From Streptomyces griseochromogenes (lineage in GTDB: Bacteria; Actinomycetota; Actinomycetes; Streptomycetales; Streptomycetaceae): a stretch of DNA of 64,000 nt. Positions 1 through 9,031 of this stretch are shown in pieces. A program made the position numbers and the translations under genes. Under the pieces are notes generated by a model, which ran no database searches, was not told the DNA's origin, and was given only the letters and a program-made list of their open reading frames with translations. The stretch lies in assembly GCF_001542625.1 (NCBI RefSeq), contig NZ_CP016279.1, positions 9,548,001 to 9,612,000 on the forward strand, written 5' to 3'. The first letter of the stretch is position 1. Each line of letters starts with the position of its first letter.

Positions 1-1122
1 GCCCTTCACCTCGTCGTGCTCCTCGCCGCCCCGGCGCACCACGCCCCGCAGCCGGGACCAGATGTCGTTGTTGGCGACCGTGGCACAGGCGATCAGGGCG
101 CCGGAGGAGGTGGACATCACGGCGGCCAGGGCGGCGGCCAGCACCAGGCCGCGCACGCCGACGGGCAGTTCGTCCTTGACGATGGTGGCGAAGGCGTCGT
201 CGGGACTGCCGAGCTTCGGGTAGAGGACCTTGGCCGCGGTGCCGATGACGGCGCCGGCGAGGGCGTAGACCAGACAGTAGGTCCCGGCCCCCGTGCCGCC
301 CCACTTGGCGGTCCTGTCGCTGCGGGCGGTGAACACGCGCTGCCAGATGTCCTGGCCGATCAGCATGCCGAAGGTGTAGATCAGCACGTAGGTGAAGATC
401 GTCTCGCCGCCGATGCCCAGCGGGTCGAAGTACGAGGTCGGCAGCTTGGCCCTCATCTCGGAGAAGCCGCCCGCCTTGACGACCGCGATGGGCAGCAGGA
501 GGAGCAGCACACCGATCGTCTTGACCACGAACTGCACCATGTCGGTGAGCGTGATGGACCACATGCCGCCGAGGGTCGAGTAGGCGACGACGATCGCGCC
601 GCCGAGGACGATCGCGACGGTGCGGTTCATGTCGAAGAGGACGTCGAAGATCGTTGCGTAGGCGATGGTCGAGGTGACCGCCAGCATGAGGGTGTACGCC
701 CACATGACCACGCCCGAGATCAGGCCGGCCCTGCCCACCCGTCTCCCACCACCACCCTCAACCGAGGCGCTGCGCGCCGCCCTCGTGTCTCCGTAGCGCA
801 GGTCCAGCATCTCGGAGACCGTGTAGACCTTCAGGCGGGCGATGCGGGCCGAGAAGAAGACCGACAGGGCCAGCAGGCCGAGGCCGATGGTGAAGACCAT
901 CCAGGCGCCGGAGAGGCCGTACCGGTATCCGAGCCCCACGCCGCCGATGGTGGAGGCGCCGCCGAGGACGATCGCCGCCATCGTGCCGGAGTACATGGCG
1001 GGCCCGAGGCGACGGCCGGCCACCAGGAACTCGCTCTTCGACCTGGCGCGGCGCATGCCCCACCAGCCCATGGCCAGCATGCCGGCCAGATAGACGACGA
1101 TCACCGTGTAGTCGACGGCCAT
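1..1122 (-). CDS. Sodium:solute symporter (SSS family), C-terminal part cut by window edge
   Basis: Multi-pass membrane protein of the sodium/solute symporter family, probably importing a small organic solute by Na+ co-transport. The start is the ATG at 1122 (MAVDYTVIVVYLAGM), and the frame is open to base 1, so the 3' end is missing. Hydrophobic helices alternate with family-like stretches such as GGASTIGGVGLGYRYGLSGA and IYTFGMLIGQDIWQRVF. A Gly/Arg-rich insert (about residues 115-130, around VEGGGGRRVGRA) lies in a loop between two helices, in frame. It is divergent from the PucR-type regulator at 1328, which may control it. The substrate cannot be told from sequence. Confidence 0.88.
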   Translation of the reverse strand, partial: MAVDYTVIVVYLAGMLAMGWWGMRRARSKSEFLVAGRRLGPAMYSGTMAAIVLGGASTIGGVGLGYRYGLSGAWMVFTIGLGLLALSVFFSARIARLKVYTVSEMLDLRYGDTRAARSASVEGGGGRRVGRAGLISGVVMWAYTLMLAVTSTIAYATIFDVLFDMNRTVAIVLGGAIVVAYSTLGGMWSITLTDMVQFVVKTIGVLLLLLPIAVVKAGGFSEMRAKLPTSYFDPLGIGGETIFTYVLIYTFGMLIGQDIWQRVFTARSDRTAKWGGTGAGTYCLVYALAGAVIGTAAKVLYPKLGSPDDAFATIVKDELPVGVRGLVLAAALAAVMSTSSGALIACATVANNDIWSRLRGVVRRGGEEHDEVKG

Positions 1123-1327
1123 GTGGGGCCCTCCTTCGCGCGCTGTCGGTGGCGTGTCGTGCAGAGACGTGGGGATTACCCGGAAGAGGAGCGACGGCAG
1201 CGGACCGCGGGGACATCCGCCCGTACCCGCGGCTGCCGTGCCGACTTGACACTAGGTGGCCGGACAGCGACTGCGAAGTGTACGTTTCATCCAATCGAAG
1301 CCGTACGGGGTGGAAGGAACGCACACC

Positions 1328-2881
1328 ATGCCGGAGACGGTCGCCCCAGCAGTCCCACCGACCCCACCGGTCCCGCTGTCGGCCCTGCTGGCCCGGGAGG
1401 ACCTGGCCCTGCGGCAGATCGCGGGCCCCTCGGACCCGGACACGGTGATCCACTGGGCGCACACCTCGGAGATGGCCGACCCGTACCCGTACCTGCTGGG
1501 CGGCGAGCTGCTGCTGACCGCCGGAGTGCACGTCCCGGAGGCGACGGGCTCGGACGGTGGCGCCCCCGGTCATGGGGAGGATTCGAGACTGGGGGACTAC
1601 TTCGACGACTACGTCTCCCGGATCGTGGCCGCGGGCGGTGCGGCCCTCGGTTTCGGCCTCGCCCCCGTCCACGACACGGTCCCGCGCGCGCTGGTCGCCG
1701 CGTGCGACGCGTACGGCCTGCCGCTGCTGGAGGTCCCGCCCCAGACGACCTTCTCGGGAGTGGCCCGCGCGGTCTGGCAGCTGATGGCACAGGCCCGCCT
1801 GGCCGAGCTGCGCCGCGTCACAGAGGCTCAGCAGAGCCTCGCGGCGGCCGCGTCCCGTCCGGACCCGGTCCCCTCGGTCCTGCGCCGACTGGCCCAGCGG
1901 CTGAGCGGCAACGCCGCCCTCTACGGACCCGACGGCACCGTGATCGCGGCAGCGGGCCGGGAGCCGTCCGAGCAGGTCAAGGAGGCGCTTTCGGGGCTGA
2001 CGGCAGTCGTACGGCCACCGGGCCGGACGAGCTCCACGCCGGACCAGGATCCGGACGGCGCCCCCCGCCACGCCCCCTCCTCCGCCACCGACACGCTCGC
2101 CGACACCCACCTGGCCGCCTACGCACTGGGATCCGGAGACGGGTTCGTGCTCGGGGTGGCCAGCACGGGACGTGAGCCGGGCGATCACACCATCGCCTCC
2201 GTCGCCGCCGTCCTGCTGTCACTGCTCACCGGCGAGCACCACAGCGGTGCCGGTGCCGCACGGTCCTCCGCGCTCGTGCGGCTGCTCCTCGGCTCGCCCC
2301 CGGAGGAGGTGGCACCGCTCGTCGGAAAGGGGCCCTGGCTCGTGGTGCACGCGCGGCCGGAGGCCCAGCCGCCGGACGCCCTGGCCGCCGCGGCGCTCGG
2401 GGCGGCGCTGGGCTCGCCGCTGGTCGACCTCGCCCGGGACGTCGTACGGGTGCTGGTGGCCGCCGGGCGCGAGCCGGCGCCGCAGCCGGGCTGGACCCTC
2501 GGGGTCAGCGCGGCCGTCGGCCCGCGGGAGTGGCCCGCGGCCGACACCCAGGCGGCGCGCGCCCTGGCCCGCGCCCGCGCCACCCGCACCGCCCTGGCCC
2601 GGCACGGCGCCCGGCCGGGCCTTGAGGACCTGGTGCCCCCGGCGGACGCCCGAGCGCACGCCCGGGCGCTGCTCGCACCGCTCGCGGACCGGCCCGCGCT
2701 CGCCGACACTCTGCGGACCTGGCTGTCCCTGCACGGCAGTTGGGACCGTACGGCGGTGGCCCTGGAGGTGCACCGCAACACCGTGCGGCAGCGGATCGCC
2801 CGCTGTGGAGCGCTGTTGGACGCCGACCTGGACGATCCGGACGTGCGGATGGAGCTGTGGTTCGCACTGCGGCATCACTGA
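1328..2881 (+). CDS. PucR-family transcriptional regulator
   Basis: DNA-binding regulator of the PucR type, 517 residues. The N-terminal part (about 15-150) matches the purine-catabolism PucR domain (DLALRQIAGP, YLLGGELLLTAG). The extreme C-terminus (about 465-515) holds the PucR helix-turn-helix, with TAVALEVHRNTVRQRI as the recognition region. The ATG at 1328 is preceded by GGAAGG at a good distance; the frame is open 24 codons further upstream but without a ribosome site. It is divergent from the SSS symporter, with about 205 bases shared between them, the usual setting for a regulator of nitrogen-compound or purine use. The ligand is unknown. Confidence 0.88.
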   Translation: MPETVAPAVPPTPPVPLSALLAREDLALRQIAGPSDPDTVIHWAHTSEMADPYPYLLGGELLLTAGVHVPEATGSDGGAPGHGEDSRLGDYFDDYVSRIVAAGGAALGFGLAPVHDTVPRALVAACDAYGLPLLEVPPQTTFSGVARAVWQLMAQARLAELRRVTEAQQSLAAAASRPDPVPSVLRRLAQRLSGNAALYGPDGTVIAAAGREPSEQVKEALSGLTAVVRPPGRTSSTPDQDPDGAPRHAPSSATDTLADTHLAAYALGSGDGFVLGVASTGREPGDHTIASVAAVLLSLLTGEHHSGAGAARSSALVRLLLGSPPEEVAPLVGKGPWLVVHARPEAQPPDALAAAALGAALGSPLVDLARDVVRVLVAAGREPAPQPGWTLGVSAAVGPREWPAADTQAARALARARATRTALARHGARPGLEDLVPPADARAHARALLAPLADRPALADTLRTWLSLHGSWDRTAVALEVHRNTVRQRIARCGALLDADLDDPDVRMELWFALRHH

Positions 2882-2947
2882 GTGACCCGTGTCCCAGGGT
2901 CGATATGCCGAAGACGCGCCGCCGCTCCCTGCCCCACAATGGAGGGC

Positions 2948-3736
2948 ATGCCGATACCCGGGACACCCAGCCGCGCCCAGCTCGTCGACCACCTGGTGCG
3001 GACCCGTATCGCGGGGGACGTCGCCACGCCCCGCGAGAACAACCTCTCCCACTACCGCAAGCTGGCCAACGGCGACCGCCACTACTGGTTCGGTCTGGAA
3101 CTGGGCGATCGCTGGTCGGACGAGCAGGACGTGCTCGCGGTCATGGCCGAACGGGTGGGTGTCAACGACGATCCCGAGTACCGGTACGGGCAGGACACCA
3201 TCGACCCCGAGCTGACCGTCGACGCGCTGGAGCGCCTCGCGCGCCGGCTGCGCAAGGCGGCCGACGGCCGCCAGCGGGTGCTGTTCGCGACCGGGCACCC
3301 GGGCGGCCTGCTGGATGTGCACCGGGCCACGGCCGCGGCGCTGCGCGCCGCCGGCTGCGAGATCGTCGTCATCCCGGACGGACTGCAGACGGACGAGGGG
3401 TACGTCATGCAGTTCGCGGACGTGGCCGTGCTGGAACACGGCGCGACGCTCTGGCACACCCACTCCGGCGAACCGATGCGGGCGATTCTGACCGGACTTG
3501 AGCGCGCGGGGCGTGCGCTGCCGGACCTGGTGGTCGCCGACCACGGCTGGGCCGGATACGCCGCACAGCACGGCCTCGACTCCGTCGGGTACGCCGACTG
3601 CAACGACCCGGCGCTGTTCCTCGCCGAGTCCGAGGGCACCCTCCAGGTGGCGGTGCCACTCGACGATCATGTGATCAGCCCGCGTTACTACGACCCCATG
3701 ACGGCGTATCTGCTGAGCGCGGCGGAACTGGACTGA
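2948..3736 (+). CDS. Conserved actinobacterial phosphatase-like protein
   Basis: Soluble protein of 262 residues with no signal peptide, resembling actinobacterial proteins usually labelled phosphatase. Visible conserved-looking stretches are PRENNLSHYRKLANGDRHYW near the start, LFATGHPGGLLDVHRA in the middle and DHGWAGYAAQHG near the end. The GHPGG and DHGWAG loops could hold catalytic residues, but the reaction is not established. The start is placed at ATG 2948; an ATG nine bases upstream (2939) is possible and neither has a well-spaced ribosome site, so a short leader or leaderless message is likely. It follows the PucR gene by 66 bases. Confidence 0.65.
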   Translation: MPIPGTPSRAQLVDHLVRTRIAGDVATPRENNLSHYRKLANGDRHYWFGLELGDRWSDEQDVLAVMAERVGVNDDPEYRYGQDTIDPELTVDALERLARRLRKAADGRQRVLFATGHPGGLLDVHRATAAALRAAGCEIVVIPDGLQTDEGYVMQFADVAVLEHGATLWHTHSGEPMRAILTGLERAGRALPDLVVADHGWAGYAAQHGLDSVGYADCNDPALFLAESEGTLQVAVPLDDHVISPRYYDPMTAYLLSAAELD

Positions 3737-3739
3737 CGG

Positions 3740-3771
3740 GATGTGCGGCCCCGCACGCGGTGCCGCACATC
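3740..3771. terminator. Bidirectional terminator between convergent genes
   Basis: Perfect 10-bp inverted repeat (GATGTGCGGC at 3740-3749, GCCGCACATC at 3762-3771) with a 12-base loop. It lies between the convergent gene ends at 3736 and 3792. Confidence 0.75.
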
Positions 3772-3791
3772 GTGTTCAGGCGGGAATCGAC

Positions 3792-4208
3792 TCAGTGGCC
3801 TCCGCCACCTCCGCCGCCGCCGTGGCCTCCGCCACCGCCGCCGCCGTGGCCTCCGCCACCGCCGCCGTGGCCTCCGCCACCGTAACCGCCGCCACCGTGG
3901 CCTCCGCCACCGTAACCGCCGCCACCGTGGTCACCACCGCCGTATCCGCCGTGGTCTCCGCCGTAGCCGCCGTGGTCTCCGCCGTAGCCGCCGTGGTCTC
4001 CGCCGTAGCCGCCATGGTCTCCGCCGTAGCCGCAGTCATCACCCCACCCGCCATGGTCTCCGCAGCCCCTGCTGTAGGAACCGTGGTCGTTGTGGTTGTC
4101 GTACGACCCCGCCGAGGCGGTTCCCGCGGCGCCGAGTGCGGCTCCACCGGCCAGCAGCACACCTGCTGCGGACAGGGCGAAAAGACGCCTCGTGCGTTGT
4201 GCTCGCAT
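3792..4208 (-). CDS. Secreted glycine/histidine-rich repeat protein
   Basis: Small exported protein of about 138 residues. A signal peptide (MRAQRTRRLFALSAAG... ending GTASA) is followed by a mature chain that is almost all Gly, His, Tyr and Asp. The first part of the mature chain repeats GGYGGDH four times; the end is Gly runs broken by His. The His/Asp content suggests metal binding or a surface/structural role, which is inference only. The ATG at 4208 has GGAAGG upstream; an alternative ATG 21 bases earlier lacks one. It stands alone with its own long upstream region. Confidence 0.72.
   Translation of the reverse strand: MRAQRTRRLFALSAAGVLLAGGAALGAAGTASAGSYDNHNDHGSYSRGCGDHGGWGDDCGYGGDHGGYGGDHGGYGGDHGGYGGDHGGYGGGDHGGGGYGGGGHGGGGYGGGGHGGGGGGHGGGGGGGHGGGGGGGGH
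3793..4035. repeat. Tandem repeats coding the Gly/His tail
   Basis: Short in-frame repeats inside the secreted protein. About four near-identical 21-base units coding GGYGGDH lie at roughly 3943-4026. Nearer the C-terminus are shorter, degenerate Gly-Gly-His and Gly-Gly-Tyr units. These are coding repeats, not CRISPR, because there are no unique spacers. Confidence 0.8.
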
Positions 4209-4520
4209 AGGAGATACCTTCCGTTCCATCGTCTCTCACGGCTCCCGGGACGGAAGCGCGCGAGGTGGATGGCCGCCGCCGCACGATGAGGGAGGGTGCG
4301 GCACGGTCTTTCGGATGTCACCGCTGGCTCATGAGCGACACGTGCCATCGGCCGACGCCTGCGACCCGCCCGTGCGCTGTTGCGCCGTCGGGTGCCGCGG
4401 CTGAGGTCAGGAAGTTCTCTGCTCCTCGTCGGCCGCGCGTGCCGTGCACTGCGGCTTTCACTTGGAAAGTCTAATCCCGCAACCGCAACTTGGCACCTCA
4501 GGAAACCAATCCGTAGCGGG
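4209..4520. other. Intergenic region upstream of the Gly/His-rich gene
   Basis: This 312-base stretch has no credible gene. It should hold the promoter of the minus-strand secreted protein. A small inverted repeat, CTTTC-ACTTG-GAAAG at 4455-4469, is the only clear structure. No RNA gene was recognised. Confidence 0.5.
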
Positions 4521-5387
4521 TCAGCGCGGCACCCGGACGACACCCTCCTGGATGACCGTGATGGCCAGTCTGCCGTCCTGGGTGTATATGCGGGCCTGGC
4601 CGAGGCCGCGGCCGCCGTGCGCGGAGGGCGACTCCTGGTCGTACAGCAGCCACTCGTCGGCACGGAAGGGCCGGTGGAACCACATCGCGTGGTCCAGCGA
4701 CGCCCCCACGACGTCCCCCACGGCCCAGCCGCCGCGCCCGTGCGCGAGCAGCACGGAGTCGAGGAGGGTCATGTCGGAGACGTAGGTGGCGAGGACGACG
4801 TGCAGCAGGGGGTCGTCGTTCAGCTTGCCGTTGGTGCGGAACCACACCTGGCTGTGCGGCTCGCGCGGCTCGCCGAACTGCCCGTACGGCGGCTCGTCCA
4901 CGTAGCGCAGATCGATCGCCTCGCGGGCCTCCAGGAACCGCTCGACGACCTCGGGGGCGAGGTGGTCGTAGCCGCGCAGCCGCTCGTGGGAGGTGGGCAG
5001 GGTCGCCGGGTCGGGCGCGGGCGGCATCGGGGCCTGGTGCTCCAGGCCCTCCTCGTACGTCTGGAAGGACGCCGAGAGGTGGAAGATCGGCTTGCCGTGC
5101 TGGACGGCGACCACGCGGCGGGTGGTGAACGACCGGCCGTCGCGGATGCGGTCGACGCTGTAGACGATCGGCGCGCCGGGGTCGCCCGGACGCAGGAAGT
5201 ACGCGTGCAGGGAGTGGGCGGGCCGGTCCGCGGGGACCGTCCGCCCGGCGGCGACCAGCGCCTGCGCCGCGACCTGCCCGCCGAAGACGCGCGGGACGAC
5301 GGCGGAGCGGGACCGGCCGCGGAAGATGTCCTCCTCGATCTGCTCGAGGTCGAGCAGATCGAGGAGGTCCTGAAGTGCCTGACTCAT
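4521..5387 (-). CDS. tesB: Acyl-CoA thioesterase II
   Basis: Hydrolyses acyl-CoA to free acid and CoA in the cytoplasm. The 288 residues match the usual TesB length with two hot-dog halves. The N-terminal half carries VFGGQVAAQAL and the HSLHAYFLRPGD stretch; the C-terminal half carries SLDHAMWFHRPFRADEWLLY and GRGLGQARIYTQDGRL. The last two contain the Asp and Gln typical of the TesB active site. It lies 35 bases downstream of the long-chain-type acyl-CoA dehydrogenase on the same strand and is probably co-transcribed with it. Confidence 0.93.
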   Translation of the reverse strand: MSQALQDLLDLLDLEQIEEDIFRGRSRSAVVPRVFGGQVAAQALVAAGRTVPADRPAHSLHAYFLRPGDPGAPIVYSVDRIRDGRSFTTRRVVAVQHGKPIFHLSASFQTYEEGLEHQAPMPPAPDPATLPTSHERLRGYDHLAPEVVERFLEAREAIDLRYVDEPPYGQFGEPREPHSQVWFRTNGKLNDDPLLHVVLATYVSDMTLLDSVLLAHGRGGWAVGDVVGASLDHAMWFHRPFRADEWLLYDQESPSAHGGRGLGQARIYTQDGRLAITVIQEGVVRVPR

Positions 5388-5422
5388 GGCGTTAGTTGTA
5401 CCGGCCAGTGATTGCCGTGACC

Positions 5423-6580
5423 TTACAGGCCCATGTCCTTGGCGATGATCGACTTCATGATCTCGCTGGTGCCGCCGTAGATGCGGTTGACACGGTTGTC
5501 CGCGTACAGGCGGGCGATCGGGTACTCGTTCATGAAGCCGTAGCCGCCGTGCAGCTGCAGGCAGCGGTCGATCACGCGGTGCGCGACCTCGGTGGCGAAC
5601 AGCTTGGCGCTGGCGGCCTCGGCGGGGGTCAGCTCACCGGCGTCGAGGGCCTCCGTGGCGCGGTCGACGACGGCCTCGGCCGCGTCCACCTCGGCCTGGC
5701 AGGCGGCCAGCTCGAACTTGGTGTTCTGGAACGCGGCGACGGGCTGGCCGAAGACGGTGCGCTCCTTGACGTAGTCCTTGGCGAACCGGATGGCGGCCTT
5801 GGCCTGCGCGTACGCGCCGAAGGCGATGCCCCAGCGCTCGGAGGCCAGGTTGTGGCCGAGGTAGTAGAAGCCCTTGTTCTCCTCGCCGAGGAGGTCCTCG
5901 ACGGGCACCTTGACGTCGACGAACGCCAACTCGGCGGTGTCGGAGGTCTTCAGGCCGAGCTTGTCGAGCTTGCGGCCGACCGAGTAGCCCTCGGCCTTGG
6001 TGTCCACCACGAAGAGCGAGATGCCGTGGCGGCGGTCCTCGGCGGTGGGCGCGGCGGTGCGGGCGCAGACGATCATGCGGTCGGCGTGCACACCGCCGGT
6101 GATGAAGGTCTTGGCGCCGTTGAGGACGTAGTGCGTGCCGTCCTCGGAGAGCTTGGCGGTGGTCTTCATGCCCGCGAGGTCGGAGCCGGTGCCCGGCTCG
6201 GTCATCGCGATGGCCCACATCTCCTCGGCGGAGACGAACTTCGGCAGGTAGCGCTTCTTCTGCTCGTCGGTGGCGAGCAGCTTGATGTAGGGCAGGCCGA
6301 GCAGCACGTGCACGCCGGAGCCGCCGAACTGGACGCCCGCGCGGGCCGTCTCCTCGTAGAGGACGGCCTCGAACTTGTAGGAGTCGATGCCGGCGCCGCC
6401 GTACTCCTCGTCGACCTTGATGCCGAAGACGCCCAGCTCGGCGAGCTTGTAGTAGAACTCGCGGGGGGCCTGACCGGCGGCGAACCACTCGTCGTAGACG
6501 GGCACGACCTCGGCCTCGATGAAGGCGCGGATGGTCTCCCGGAACGCCTCGTGATCCTCGTTGAACAGCGTGCGGCGCAC
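5423..6580 (-). CDS. Acyl-CoA dehydrogenase, long-chain type
   Basis: FAD enzyme that introduces the alpha-beta double bond in an acyl-CoA. Signature stretches are AIAMTEPGTGSDLAGM, LNGAKTFITGG and CLQLHGGYGFMNEYPIARLY. Near the C-terminus the motif reads YGGTSEIM, with Gly where short- and medium-chain enzymes have the catalytic Glu. A Glu is present instead in LASERWGIA, as in long-chain and isovaleryl enzymes, so the base is probably there. The start is the second GTG (6580), which has GGAGG seven bases upstream; the GTG at 6589 is an alternative. It precedes tesB, suggesting fatty-acyl turnover. Confidence 0.9.
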   Translation of the reverse strand: MRRTLFNEDHEAFRETIRAFIEAEVVPVYDEWFAAGQAPREFYYKLAELGVFGIKVDEEYGGAGIDSYKFEAVLYEETARAGVQFGGSGVHVLLGLPYIKLLATDEQKKRYLPKFVSAEEMWAIAMTEPGTGSDLAGMKTTAKLSEDGTHYVLNGAKTFITGGVHADRMIVCARTAAPTAEDRRHGISLFVVDTKAEGYSVGRKLDKLGLKTSDTAELAFVDVKVPVEDLLGEENKGFYYLGHNLASERWGIAFGAYAQAKAAIRFAKDYVKERTVFGQPVAAFQNTKFELAACQAEVDAAEAVVDRATEALDAGELTPAEAASAKLFATEVAHRVIDRCLQLHGGYGFMNEYPIARLYADNRVNRIYGGTSEIMKSIIAKDMGL

Positions 6581-6701
6581 TCCGGCCACCTCCAGGGACT
6601 ACGGCATGTCTAAGCGCTTGCTCAGATGCAACCGTACCGGCGAGTACGGAATCCCGTCCAGAGGGGGCCGGCCGTAACGCTCGTCACGCCGACGGGCGGC
6701 G

Positions 6702-7307
6702 TCAGCCCTGGGCCGCGCCCGCCGCCGCGAACGCTCCCCGCGCCATCCGGTGCAGCAGGGCCGCCGTGACGCCGCGCCCCGGAAGCGTCCCTGCCCGGCC
6801 CAGGTGCGGGGTGGAGTTCAGCAGACCGAAGACCGAGTGGACGGCCGAGCGGGCGGCCGGCTCGGTCAGCTCGGGATACACCTCCCGCACCACCTCGACC
6901 CACAGCTCGACGTACTGCCGCTGCAGCTGGCGCACCAGCTTGCGGTCACTGTCGCGCAGCCGGTCCAGCTCGCGGTCGTGCAGGGTGATCAGGGGACGGT
7001 CGTCCAGGGCGAAGTCGATGTGCCCCTCGATGAGCGAGTCCAGCAGCGCCGAGGCGCTCATCTGCCCGTCGGCCTCCGCCAGGCGCCGCTTGGCCCCGGT
7101 CAGCAGCTGGCCACTGATGCCGACCAGCAGCTCCGCGAGCATCGCGTCCTTGCCCGGGAAGTGCCGGTACAGGCCGGGGCCGCTGATGCCGACCGCCGCT
7201 CCTATCTCGTCCACGCCGACACCGTGGAAACCGCGCTCGGCGAAGAGCCGGGCGGCCTCCTTGAGGATCTGCTCGCGTCGGGTGGGGGCGTCGGTTCTGG
7301 TGACCAT
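6702..7307 (-). CDS. TetR-family regulator of acyl-CoA genes
   Basis: Repressor of 201 residues. The N-terminal helix-turn-helix (about 10-55) reads REQILKEAARLFAERGF then IGAAVGISGPGLYRHFPGKD, typical of TetR. The rest is the ligand/dimer domain. It is divergent from the carboxylase gene at 7404. Two matching 16-bp imperfect palindromes lie in the 96-base gap, so it very likely controls itself and the downstream acyl-CoA set, with an acyl-CoA as the probable inducer (inference). Confidence 0.92.
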   Translation of the reverse strand: MVTRTDAPTRREQILKEAARLFAERGFHGVGVDEIGAAVGISGPGLYRHFPGKDAMLAELLVGISGQLLTGAKRRLAEADGQMSASALLDSLIEGHIDFALDDRPLITLHDRELDRLRDSDRKLVRQLQRQYVELWVEVVREVYPELTEPAARSAVHSVFGLLNSTPHLGRAGTLPGRGVTAALLHRMARGAFAAAGAAQG

Positions 7308-7329
7308 GCCAGCAATTCTAGACAGCGAG

Positions 7330-7345
7330 GTTAGCGGTCGTTAAC
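7330..7345. promoter_or_regulatory. Operator half-pair 1 for the divergent TetR
   Basis: Sixteen-base imperfect palindrome GTTAGCG-GT-CGTTAAC with one mismatch between arms. It matches the second site 28 bases away and lies between the divergent TetR and carboxylase genes. Confidence 0.7.
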
Positions 7346-7357
7346 CTGAAGGAAATG

Positions 7358-7373
7358 GTTAACGCTCATTAAC
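7358..7373. promoter_or_regulatory. Operator half-pair 2 for the divergent TetR
   Basis: Sixteen-base imperfect palindrome GTTAACG-CT-CATTAAC, the same design as the site at 7330-7345. Centre-to-centre spacing of 28 bases would allow two TetR dimers to bind side by side. Confidence 0.7.
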
Positions 7374-7403
7374 AGTACGACCACTGGGTGAGGGGACCGC
7401 AGG

Positions 7404-9020
7404 ATGCACGAGGCACCGGAGCTGACGAGCGCGGCCGATCCCGCGTCGGAGGCCTGGCGGGCCAATGAACGAGCCCACCTCGCACTCAACGAGGAACTGC
7501 GCGCCAAGCTGGCCGTGGCCGCCCTCGGCGGCGGTGAGAAGGCGCGGGCCCGGCACACGGCGCGCGGCAAGCTGCTGCCGAGAGACAGGGTGGACACGCT
7601 GCTCGACCCCGGGTCGCCGTTCCTGGAGCTGGCTCCCCTCGCGGCCGACGGGATGTACGACGGGCAGGCCCCGGCCGCCGGCGTGATCGCCGGGATCGGG
7701 CGGGTCAGCGGCCGCGAGTGCGTGATCGTCGCCAACGACGCCACCGTCAAGGGCGGCACGTACTACCCGATGACGGTGAAGAAGCACCTGCGCGCGCAGG
7801 AGGTGGCCCTGGACAACCGGCTGCCGTGCGTCTACCTCGTGGACTCCGGCGGGGCCTTCCTGCCGATGCAGGACGAGGTCTTCCCCGACCGTGACCACTT
7901 CGGGCGGATCTTCTACAATCAGGCCCGGATGTCCGGCGCCGGGATTCCACAGATCGCGGCCGTCCTCGGGTCGTGCACGGCCGGCGGCGCGTACGTCCCG
8001 GCGATGAGCGACGAGGCCGTGATCGTCCGCAATCAGGGCACGATCTTCCTGGGCGGCCCGCCCCTGGTGAAGGCGGCGACCGGCGAGGTCGTCACCGCCG
8101 AGGAGCTGGGCGGCGGCGAGGTCCACTCCCGGATCTCCGGCGTCACCGACCACCTCGCCGAGGACGACGCGCACGCCCTGAGGATCGTGCGGAACATCGT
8201 GGCCACGCTGCCCGCCCGGCAGTCCCCGCCCTGGGAGGTCACGCCGGTCGCGGAGCCGAAGGTGGACCCGTACGGGCTCTACGGCGCCGTCCCCGTGGAC
8301 TCCCGCACCCCCTACGACGTCCGCGAGATCATCGCGCGCGTGGCGGACGGCTCGCGTTTCGCCGAGTTCAAGGCCGAGTTCGGGCAGACGCTGATCACCG
8401 GCTTCGCCCGGATCCACGGCCACCCGGTCGGGATCGTCGCCAACAACGGCATCCTCTTCTCCGAGTCCGCCCAGAAGGGCGCCCACTTCATCGAGCTGTG
8501 CGACCAGCGCGGCATCCCGCTGGTGTTCCTGCAGAACATCTCCGGGTTCATGGTCGGCAAGGACTACGAGGCGGGTGGCATCGCCAAGCACGGCGCCAAG
8601 ATGGTGACGGCCGTGGCATGCACCCGGGTGCCCAAGCTGACCGTCGTCGTCGGCGGCTCGTACGGCGCGGGCAACTACTCGATGTGCGGCCGGGCCTACT
8701 CCCCCCGCTTCCTGTGGATGTGGCCCAACGCCAAGATCTCGGTCATGGGCGGTGAGCAGGCCGCCTCCGTCCTCGCGACCGTCAAGCGCGACCAGCTGGA
8801 GGCGCGCGGCGAGGACTGGCCGGCCGAGGAGGAAGAGGCCTTCAAGGCGCCGGTCCGCGCGCAGTACGAGCGCCAGGGCAACGCCTACTACGCCACCGCC
8901 CGCCTCTGGGACGACGGCGTGATCGACCCGCTGGACACCCGTCAGGTGCTGGGACTCGCCCTGACGGCCTGCGCCAACGCGCCACTGGGAGACCCCCAGT
9001 TCGGCGTCTTCCGGATGTGA
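7404..9020 (+). CDS. Acyl-CoA carboxylase beta subunit, methylcrotonyl-CoA type
   Basis: Carboxyltransferase half of a biotin-dependent acyl-CoA carboxylase, 538 residues. Stretches typical of the methylcrotonyl-CoA branch are [39 protein letters not shown] and [17 protein letters not shown]. The C-terminal half has GYARI-like [19 protein letters not shown] and [20 protein letters not shown]. It is the first gene of the plus-strand set and lies right after the operator pair; the next gene supplies the biotin-carrying subunit. Together they should carboxylate 3-methylcrotonyl-CoA in leucine breakdown, though exact substrate choice is inferred. Confidence 0.9.
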   Translation: MHEAPELTSAADPASEAWRANERAHLALNEELRAKLAVAALGGGEKARARHTARGKLLPRDRVDTLLDPGSPFLELAPLAADGMYDGQAPAAGVIAGIGRVSGRECVIVANDATVKGGTYYPMTVKKHLRAQEVALDNRLPCVYLVDSGGAFLPMQDEVFPDRDHFGRIFYNQARMSGAGIPQIAAVLGSCTAGGAYVPAMSDEAVIVRNQGTIFLGGPPLVKAATGEVVTAEELGGGEVHSRISGVTDHLAEDDAHALRIVRNIVATLPARQSPPWEVTPVAEPKVDPYGLYGAVPVDSRTPYDVREIIARVADGSRFAEFKAEFGQTLITGFARIHGHPVGIVANNGILFSESAQKGAHFIELCDQRGIPLVFLQNISGFMVGKDYEAGGIAKHGAKMVTAVACTRVPKLTVVVGGSYGAGNYSMCGRAYSPRFLWMWPNAKISVMGGEQAASVLATVKRDQLEARGEDWPAEEEEAFKAPVRAQYERQGNAYYATARLWDDGVIDPLDTRQVLGLALTACANAPLGDPQFGVFRM

Positions 9021-9031
9021 GGAGGGGAACC

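Noticed and set aside
758..2188. Long minus-strand frame opposite the PucR gene
   Set aside because: Its composition is Arg/Gly/Val shadow-like with no motifs, while the plus strand carries a full PucR protein.
3793..4035. CRISPR-like array
   Set aside because: Repeats are contiguous in-frame coding units without unique spacers, and no cas genes are nearby.
3741..4289. Plus-strand Ala/Val-rich frame opposite the Gly/His repeat gene
   Set aside because: It looks protein-like only because Gly/His codons read Ala/Val on the other strand. It lacks a signal peptide and ribosome site.
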